Shown in pieces: positions 58,871-64,000 of a DNA stretch of 64,000 bases. The stretch lies in NCBI RefSeq assembly GCF_003667525.1, contig NZ_RCUW01000010.1:33052-97051 (forward strand). Reading direction: 5' to 3'. The position numbers were made by a program, and so were the translations under genes. Below the pieces are notes generated by a model. That model was not told where the DNA came from, did no database searches, and saw only the letters and a program-made list of their open reading frames with translations. The first letter of the stretch is position 1. Each line of letters starts with the position of its first letter. Source of the DNA: Mycetocola_B reblochoni (GTDB lineage Bacteria; Actinomycetota; Actinomycetes; Actinomycetales; Microbacteriaceae).

Positions 58871-60327
58871 GGCTCTTCCCAGATGAGGGTGTAGCGCACG
58901 TCGCGCGGCGGGCCGGCGCGTCGGTGTCGGGGTGAGGGTCGAGGTCTCCCGAGGATGAGAGCTCCTACACACTCAGCCCGAAAGACCTCGACGTGCACGA
59001 CGCTACCGTCGGCGGGCGCGCTGATGCGTTCGCCAGCCCCGACCTGACTGCCTTCTGCCGCCTCGACGAACTCGGCCTCGTTGTCACCGGGCAGCGACTC
59101 GAGCCGGATCGTGCCGTATTGGCCTGTCAGGTGGTCGAGCCCGACCAGTGGTGCCGGCGCTGCGGCTGCGAAGGGAGACCACGTGACACCGTGGTCCGAC
59201 GGCTTGCCCACGAACCACTGGGCTGGCGGCCCACGACGCTGGAGGTCGTCGTGCGCCGTTACCGCTGCAGCGGCTGCGGGTATGTGTGGCGCCAGGACAC
59301 CACCGCCGCGGCCGAGCCCCGGGCCAAGTTGTCTCGGCGCGCTCTGCGGTGGGCGCTGGAAGGGATCGTGGTCCAGCACCTGACCGTGGCTCGGGTCGCC
59401 GAGGGGCTCGGGGTGGCCTGGGACACCGCCAACGACGCCGTTATGGCCGAGGGCAAGCGGGTGCTGATCGACGAGGAGCACCGCTTCGAGGGGGTGAAGG
59501 TCGTCGGGGTCGATGAGCACGTGTGGAGGCACACCCGTCGCGGCGACAGGTACGTCACCGTGATCATCGACCTCACCCCAGTGCGAGATGGCACCGGCCC
59601 GGCACGGCTGCTGGACATGGTCGAAGGACGCTCCAAGCAGGCGTTCAAGACCTGGCTGGCCGACCGCCCGCAGGAGTGGCGCGACGGCGTGGAGGTGGTC
59701 GCGATGGACGGCTTCACCGGGTTCAAGACCGCCGCCGTCGAGGAACTGCCCGACGTGGTGACCGTGCTAGATCCCTTCCACGTCACGCGCCTCGCTGGCG
59801 AGGCGCTCGATGAGTGCCGACGGCGAGTTCAGCAGGCCATCTGTGGGCACCGCGGCCGCAAGGGCGACCCGCTCTATGCCGCCCGCCGGACCCTGTCCAC
59901 CGGCGCCGACCTGCTCAACGACAAGCAGAAGGACCGACTGGACACCCTGTTCGCCGACGACGCCCACGTCGAGGTCGAGGTCACCTGGAGCGTCTACCAG
60001 CGCATGATCGCCGCCTACCGCCACGAGAACCGGCGCCACGGCCGCGAGCTGATGGCCCGGCTCATCGACTCGATCAGCACCGGCGTCCCCAAGGCCCTGG
60101 TCGAGATCACCAAGCTCGGCAGGACGCTGAAGAAGCGCGCCGCCGACGTCCTGGCCTACTTCGACCGGCCCAGCACCTCCAACGGGCCCACCGAGGCGAT
60201 CAACGGCAGGCTCGAGCACCTGCGCGGCTCGGCGCTGGGGTTCCGCAACCTGACCAACTACATCGCCAGATCCCTGCTCGAGACCGGCGGGTTCAGACCC
60301 CGACTACACCCTGGATTCGGATGAGCC
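58871..60327 (+). mobile_element. ISL3-family insertion sequence, copy 1
   Basis: 1457 bp with imperfect terminal inverted repeats starting GGCTC (18 of 24 positions match between 58871-58894 and the reverse complement of 60304-60327), the ends typical of ISL3. It contains one transposase gene. The 8-bp flanks CCTTTGCC and GGATTTCG differ, so no target duplication remains. Confidence 0.9.
58993..60324 (+). CDS. ISL3-family transposase, copy 1
   Basis: A 443-residue DDE transposase. The N-terminus has a zinc-finger pair (CRRCGCEG; YRCSGCGYVWRQD), followed by helix-turn-helix and the DDE domain: GVDEHVW (first Asp), VAMDGFTGFKTA (second Asp), and the Glu in GPTEAINGRLEHLRG. Length is normal for ISL3. 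Start is GTG; no frame disruption, so the element may be active. The second copy at 62665-63996 translates to the same protein. Confidence 0.93.
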   Translation: MHDATVGGRADAFASPDLTAFCRLDELGLVVTGQRLEPDRAVLACQVVEPDQWCRRCGCEGRPRDTVVRRLAHEPLGWRPTTLEVVVRRYRCSGCGYVWRQDTTAAAEPRAKLSRRALRWALEGIVVQHLTVARVAEGLGVAWDTANDAVMAEGKRVLIDEEHRFEGVKVVGVDEHVWRHTRRGDRYVTVIIDLTPVRDGTGPARLLDMVEGRSKQAFKTWLADRPQEWRDGVEVVAMDGFTGFKTAAVEELPDVVTVLDPFHVTRLAGEALDECRRRVQQAICGHRGRKGDPLYAARRTLSTGADLLNDKQKDRLDTLFADDAHVEVEVTWSVYQRMIAAYRHENRRHGRELMARLIDSISTGVPKALVEITKLGRTLKKRAADVLAYFDRPSTSNGPTEAINGRLEHLRGSALGFRNLTNYIARSLLETGGFRPRLHPGFG

Positions 60328-60445
60328 GGATTTCGCCGGTGTGCCAGCCGTCGCGGGTCAGCTGACGGCGTGAGGCGATGACCCGTTCTCGGACCGGGCG
60401 CGGCCCTCGCCGCCACGCGATTCTATGGCCTGCCCAGCCTCTGAC

Positions 60446-60520
60446 CGATGTCTCGACTCATCCGTCCCGGTGGACCTAGGGAGTCGAGCCCTAGGTCCAC
60501 CCGAGATGGATAAGACATCG
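60446..60520. repeat. Nested inverted repeat between IS copy 1 and dld
   Basis: A perfect 13-bp inner stem (GGTGGACCTAGGG, 60469-60481, with 60489-60501) lies inside 8-bp outer arms CGATGTCT/AGACATCG (60446-60453 with 60513-60520). It could be a dld terminator (it is 36 bp beyond the dld stop) or joined ends of another, lost insertion element. Confidence 0.7.
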
Positions 60521-60555
60521 CTCAGGCTCTCACGGCGTCGCGCTACCTTGGGGAC

Positions 60556-62271
60556 TTAGGCCCAGTCCTTGTGCGGCGACGTGCCGCCGATACCGGCGTT
60601 GAACGTATTCGTCGGATCGAGCTCCTTGAAGTGCTCTTCCATGGACTCCGGCAGCTTGTAGATGCGACCGTAGTTGTGCTCGGCGGGCAGCTTCGCGCCG
60701 CGCTCCTCCAGCAGGTGCTGGATGCGGTCGTGCAGCGCCTCGGGATCCACGCCCTGCTTGGCGACATAGTCCTGGTGCATCACATGGCAGAAGAAGTGCC
60801 CGTAATACGCCTTGACCTCAAGCTGGTCGTCGATCTCCTCCGGCAGCACCTCGAGCCAGTTCCAATCGTCGCGACGCAGGGCCACATCGATGGGGATGAG
60901 CCCTGCGATGTGCCGGCGCTTCAACGCGGCGTAGCGAGTGGCGGCACTGGCCGCGCCGAACCGGTTGAGCGACGCGCTCTTTTCTTCATCAGACGTGCAG
61001 ATGAAGAACTCACCAGTGTGCTCGGGCTCTGCGAAGAACTCCTTGAGCATCTTCTCGCTCGCGGCCTTCTGCGACTCGCTGACGGTGAGCAGCAGGTGAT
61101 GCTCGAAACGGTTGCGGTACTCCATCATGCGCTTGGGCAGCTGGTTGGGCAGCACGCTGAACATGGCTTGCGATACCGTGTCGGCGAAGGTCGGACCAAT
61201 GCCGGGAATCTTCGAGAACAAGCCGTTGGCCCACGTCTTGAACGAGAACATGCGCGTCTGCAGCGCTGGACTCATGAACTTCAGGAAGACGAAGGTGTCT
61301 TTGCCGTACTTCTCGGCCAAGTCGAAGGCACTGCGGCCCATGTACTCACCAGAGATAGGCAGCGGCATGTCGGCTTCGAGGAACAACCGACGGATCTCTT
61401 CGAGCTCGTGCGTGTTGTTCGTGCCGATGTAAAACACGGTCGGGTGCACTTCGCGAGGGAAGGTGCGGGTGCGCACCGCGAACACCATCAGCTTGCCGGC
61501 CGAGCCGGAAGCCTCGAACAGGTACTCGGGGTTCGCATTGTAGCGAGCAGGCGAAGGCACGATCTTGCGCAAGTGCTCGGCGTACTCGGTCTCGTTCGAG
61601 TCTTCGGGAGCTGGGGTGACATCCTCGGGAGACCACTCGCCGCGCTGTAGACGGTCGAGTGCGACCTCAGGGTCGTCTCCGAGCGAGATGCCCAGGTGAT
61701 TGACCAGCTCGACCTTGCCGTCGTCGTTGACGCGGGCGAAGATCGCTTCGCGCGTGAATGCCGGACCCTTGCGAATCTGGCTGCCGCCCGAGTTGTTCGC
61801 GATGCCGCCGATGACCGAGGCGCCGATTGATGTCGACCCGATCACCGAGTGCGGCTCGCGCTGGTGCTTGGCGAGCGCGTCGGTCAGGTGTGTCAGCGGG
61901 GTGCCCGCGAGCGAGATCGCCTCGCGCGCGTCGTTGATGAGGTGCACCTCATCGATGCGGTGAGTCGAGATGATCACAATGGGGCGATCGTAGTCTTGGA
62001 AGCCGGGGCCGGATCCACCAGTCAGGCCCGTGTTCGATGCCTGCGGGATGACGATGAGGTTGTTGTCGACGGATACCTGCAGCGCCCGCCACATCTCGAC
62101 CAGCGTGCCGGGGCGCACCACGGCGAAGACTGGTCCGCCGCCGAATCGATAGCCTTTGCTGAATGGCATCGTGGCACGCTCAGAGGTCAGTACATGTTCG
62201 TCGCCGACGATTCTCTTGAACGCATCGATCGCTTCGTGCGAAGTCGTGGTGGTCTGTCCTGGTTGCGTCAT
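60556..62271 (-). CDS. dld: D-lactate dehydrogenase, quinone-dependent (Dld)
   Basis: A 571-residue peripheral membrane flavoprotein that oxidises D-lactate to pyruvate and reduces quinones. The FAD-binding-4 domain includes PQASNTGLTGGSGPG and GGIANNSGGSQIRKGPA; the C-terminal membrane-binding and cap regions include YYGHFFCHVMHQDYVAKQG and LDPTNTFNAGIGGTSPHK. The ATG at 62271 has AGGAAG seven bases upstream. Its G+C and codon use differ from the rest of the window, and it is flanked by two direct ISL3 copies, so it was probably acquired as a mobile cassette. Confidence 0.93.
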   Translation of the reverse strand: MTQPGQTTTTSHEAIDAFKRIVGDEHVLTSERATMPFSKGYRFGGGPVFAVVRPGTLVEMWRALQVSVDNNLIVIPQASNTGLTGGSGPGFQDYDRPIVIISTHRIDEVHLINDAREAISLAGTPLTHLTDALAKHQREPHSVIGSTSIGASVIGGIANNSGGSQIRKGPAFTREAIFARVNDDGKVELVNHLGISLGDDPEVALDRLQRGEWSPEDVTPAPEDSNETEYAEHLRKIVPSPARYNANPEYLFEASGSAGKLMVFAVRTRTFPREVHPTVFYIGTNNTHELEEIRRLFLEADMPLPISGEYMGRSAFDLAEKYGKDTFVFLKFMSPALQTRMFSFKTWANGLFSKIPGIGPTFADTVSQAMFSVLPNQLPKRMMEYRNRFEHHLLLTVSESQKAASEKMLKEFFAEPEHTGEFFICTSDEEKSASLNRFGAASAATRYAALKRRHIAGLIPIDVALRRDDWNWLEVLPEEIDDQLEVKAYYGHFFCHVMHQDYVAKQGVDPEALHDRIQHLLEERGAKLPAEHNYGRIYKLPESMEEHFKELDPTNTFNAGIGGTSPHKDWA

Positions 62272-62450
62272 CTCTAAGCTTCCTATATTCAGTTGCATCA
62301 CAAGCGCGTCATGATACTGAGGGGATGTCGCCTTGATCCGAGCTAGTCCGCGGTCGTTCATTTTTTGATGGGCGGGGAAACGAGCCAGGGGGACGACGTC
62401 TGCGACCGTCTGCCCGGAAGCTCGCTACGGCGTCCAAGGAGTGTGCGTGT

Positions 62451-62470
62451 GCGTATGCATGTGCATACGC
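62451..62470. promoter_or_regulatory. 20-bp palindrome upstream of dld
   Basis: GCGTATGCA-TG-TGCATACGC (9+9 perfect) lies 180 bp upstream of the dld start; a second 7-bp hairpin (62469-62475 with 62488-62494) overlaps its end. A candidate operator for a lactate-responsive regulator. Confidence 0.5.
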
Positions 62471-62503
62471 GCATCCTCATTGTAGAAGATGCGCATCAGA
62501 TAG

Positions 62504-62542
62504 TTTCGGACCGCGGTACTTTCGGACTCCGGTAGGTTCGGA
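62504..62542. repeat. 16-bp tandem repeat abutting IS copy 2
   Basis: TTTCGGACCGCGGTAC (62504-62519), TTTCGGACTCCGGTAG (62520-62535) and a third partial copy GTTCGGA cut off at the IS left end (62543). The insertion may have truncated a regulatory repeat array. Confidence 0.7.
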
Positions 62543-63999
62543 GGCTCTTCCCAGATGAGGGTGTAGCGCACGTCGCGCGGCGGGCCGGCGCGTCGGTGTC
62601 GGGGTGAGGGTCGAGGTCTCCCGAGGATGAGAGCTCCTACACACTCAGCCCGAAAGACCTCGACGTGCACGACGCTACCGTCGGCGGGCGCGCTGATGCG
62701 TTCGCCAGCCCCGACCTGACTGCCTTCTGCCGCCTCGACGAACTCGGCCTCGTTGTCACCGGGCAGCGACTCGAGCCGGATCGTGCCGTATTGGCCTGTC
62801 AGGTGGTCGAGCCCGACCAGTGGTGCCGGCGCTGCGGCTGCGAAGGGAGACCACGTGACACCGTGGTCCGACGGCTTGCCCACGAACCACTGGGCTGGCG
62901 GCCCACGACGCTGGAGGTCGTCGTGCGCCGTTACCGCTGCAGCGGCTGCGGGTATGTGTGGCGCCAGGACACCACCGCCGCGGCCGAGCCCCGGGCCAAG
63001 TTGTCTCGGCGCGCTCTGCGGTGGGCGCTGGAAGGGATCGTGGTCCAGCACCTGACCGTGGCTCGGGTCGCCGAGGGGCTCGGGGTGGCCTGGGACACCG
63101 CCAACGACGCCGTTATGGCCGAGGGCAAGCGGGTGCTGATCGACGAGGAGCACCGCTTCGAGGGGGTGAAGGTCGTCGGGGTCGATGAGCACGTGTGGAG
63201 GCACACCCGTCGCGGCGACAGGTACGTCACCGTGATCATCGACCTCACCCCAGTGCGAGATGGCACCGGCCCGGCACGGCTGCTGGACATGGTCGAAGGA
63301 CGCTCCAAGCAGGCGTTCAAGACCTGGCTGGCCGACCGCCCGCAGGAGTGGCGCGACGGCGTGGAGGTGGTCGCGATGGACGGCTTCACCGGGTTCAAGA
63401 CCGCCGCCGTCGAGGAACTGCCCGACGTGGTGACCGTGCTAGATCCCTTCCACGTCACGCGCCTCGCTGGCGAGGCGCTCGATGAGTGCCGACGGCGAGT
63501 TCAGCAGGCCATCTGTGGGCACCGCGGCCGCAAGGGCGACCCGCTCTATGCCGCCCGCCGGACCCTGTCCACCGGCGCCGACCTGCTCAACGACAAGCAG
63601 AAGGACCGACTGGACACCCTGTTCGCCGACGACGCCCACGTCGAGGTCGAGGTCACCTGGAGCGTCTACCAGCGCATGATCGCCGCCTACCGCCACGAGA
63701 ACCGGCGCCACGGCCGCGAGCTGATGGCCCGGCTCATCGACTCGATCAGCACCGGCGTCCCCAAGGCCCTGGTCGAGATCACCAAGCTCGGCAGGACGCT
63801 GAAGAAGCGCGCCGCCGACGTCCTGGCCTACTTCGACCGGCCCAGCACCTCCAACGGGCCCACCGAGGCGATCAACGGCAGGCTCGAGCACCTGCGCGGC
63901 TCGGCGCTGGGGTTCCGCAACCTGACCAACTACATCGCCAGATCCCTGCTCGAGACCGGCGGGTTCAGACCCCGACTACACCCTGGATTCGGATGAGCC
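62543..63999 (+). mobile_element. ISL3-family insertion sequence, copy 2
   Basis: The same 1457-bp element as copy 1 in the same orientation, with left end at 62543 and right end at 63999, one base from the window edge. The two copies bracket dld. Confidence 0.9.
62665..63996 (+). CDS. ISL3-family transposase, copy 2
   Basis: The 443-residue transposase encoded by the second copy, identical in translation to the first (zinc fingers CRRCGCEG and CSGCGYVW; DDE residues in GVDEHVW, AMDGFTGF and NGPTEAINGRLEH). Intact. Being identical and in direct orientation, the two copies could recombine and excise dld as a circle with one IS. Confidence 0.93.
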   Translation: MHDATVGGRADAFASPDLTAFCRLDELGLVVTGQRLEPDRAVLACQVVEPDQWCRRCGCEGRPRDTVVRRLAHEPLGWRPTTLEVVVRRYRCSGCGYVWRQDTTAAAEPRAKLSRRALRWALEGIVVQHLTVARVAEGLGVAWDTANDAVMAEGKRVLIDEEHRFEGVKVVGVDEHVWRHTRRGDRYVTVIIDLTPVRDGTGPARLLDMVEGRSKQAFKTWLADRPQEWRDGVEVVAMDGFTGFKTAAVEELPDVVTVLDPFHVTRLAGEALDECRRRVQQAICGHRGRKGDPLYAARRTLSTGADLLNDKQKDRLDTLFADDAHVEVEVTWSVYQRMIAAYRHENRRHGRELMARLIDSISTGVPKALVEITKLGRTLKKRAADVLAYFDRPSTSNGPTEAINGRLEHLRGSALGFRNLTNYIARSLLETGGFRPRLHPGFG

Positions 64000-64000
64000 G

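Noticed and set aside
58863..60335. Target-site duplication around IS copy 1
   Set aside because: The 8-bp flanks CCTTTGCC and GGATTTCG do not match at any small offset.
62425..63204. Minus-strand open frame across the left end of IS copy 2, and its counterpart over copy 1
   Set aside because: It is the complement of the transposase gene; the apparent extension of the subtilase frame into copy 1 is such a junction artefact.

Overview
The window is G+C-rich DNA from a Gram-positive actinobacterium, most likely a member of the Microbacteriaceae or a close relative in the Micrococcales. This is inferred from gene content and order (tRNA-Gln, glmU and prs together; ispE, rsmA, tatD and metG in a row; rsmI divergent from a protein mannosyltransferase gene; a five-gene Asp23/alkaline-shock operon; a sunset-domain surface protein) and from the many start codons lying 5-9 bases behind a TAnnnT -10 box with no room for a Shine-Dalgarno sequence. 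No rRNA gene or CRISPR array was seen. Species and genus are not resolvable from the sequence alone.

Layout. 1-8 kb: an alpha-glucoside utilisation locus (end of a GH65 enzyme, GH31 alpha-glucosidase, ABC importer, divergent ROK regulator with palindromic operators). 8-16 kb: gnd, two cell-envelope genes (acyltransferase-3; fused CDP-glycerol transferase plus glycosyltransferase), then prs, glmU and tRNA-Gln. 16-21.6 kb: MarR regulator, ABC-2 exporter with a two-component system, and DAHP synthase behind an aromatic-residue leader peptide and a terminator hairpin. 21.7-26.3 kb: TetR-controlled tandem membrane proteins and the metQNI importer. 26.6-36 kb: sortase-anchored M14 carboxypeptidase, ABC-F protein, XRE membrane regulator, ispE, rsmA, tatD, metG. 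36-45.7 kb: rsmI, mannosyltransferase, YeiH-type exporter, FBP/EF-G-binding protein, Asp23 operon, oxidoreductases. 45.7-57.1 kb: hrpA, an ABC exporter, an amine oxidase, an ECF S component, small envelope genes, a BASS/ACR3 carrier and a repeat-bearing surface protein.

57.2-64 kb is different: lower G+C, an uncharacterised 232-residue protein beside the 3' remnant of a subtilase cut off by an ISL3-family element, and a quinone-dependent D-lactate dehydrogenase gene flanked by two direct, apparently identical 1457-bp ISL3 copies. It looks like an accessory island with a composite-transposon-like dld cassette.

The most interesting signals are regulatory or translational: a tRNA-Gln whose 3' acceptor arm supplies the Shine-Dalgarno of glmU; a leaderless aromatic leader peptide before DAHP synthase; a likely AUC start behind a perfect Shine-Dalgarno; a 7-codon leaderless upstream ORF coupled to a membrane carrier; a TetR palindrome filling the promoter spacer exactly; and a 43-codon gene too short for ordinary gene finding but with a good promoter.
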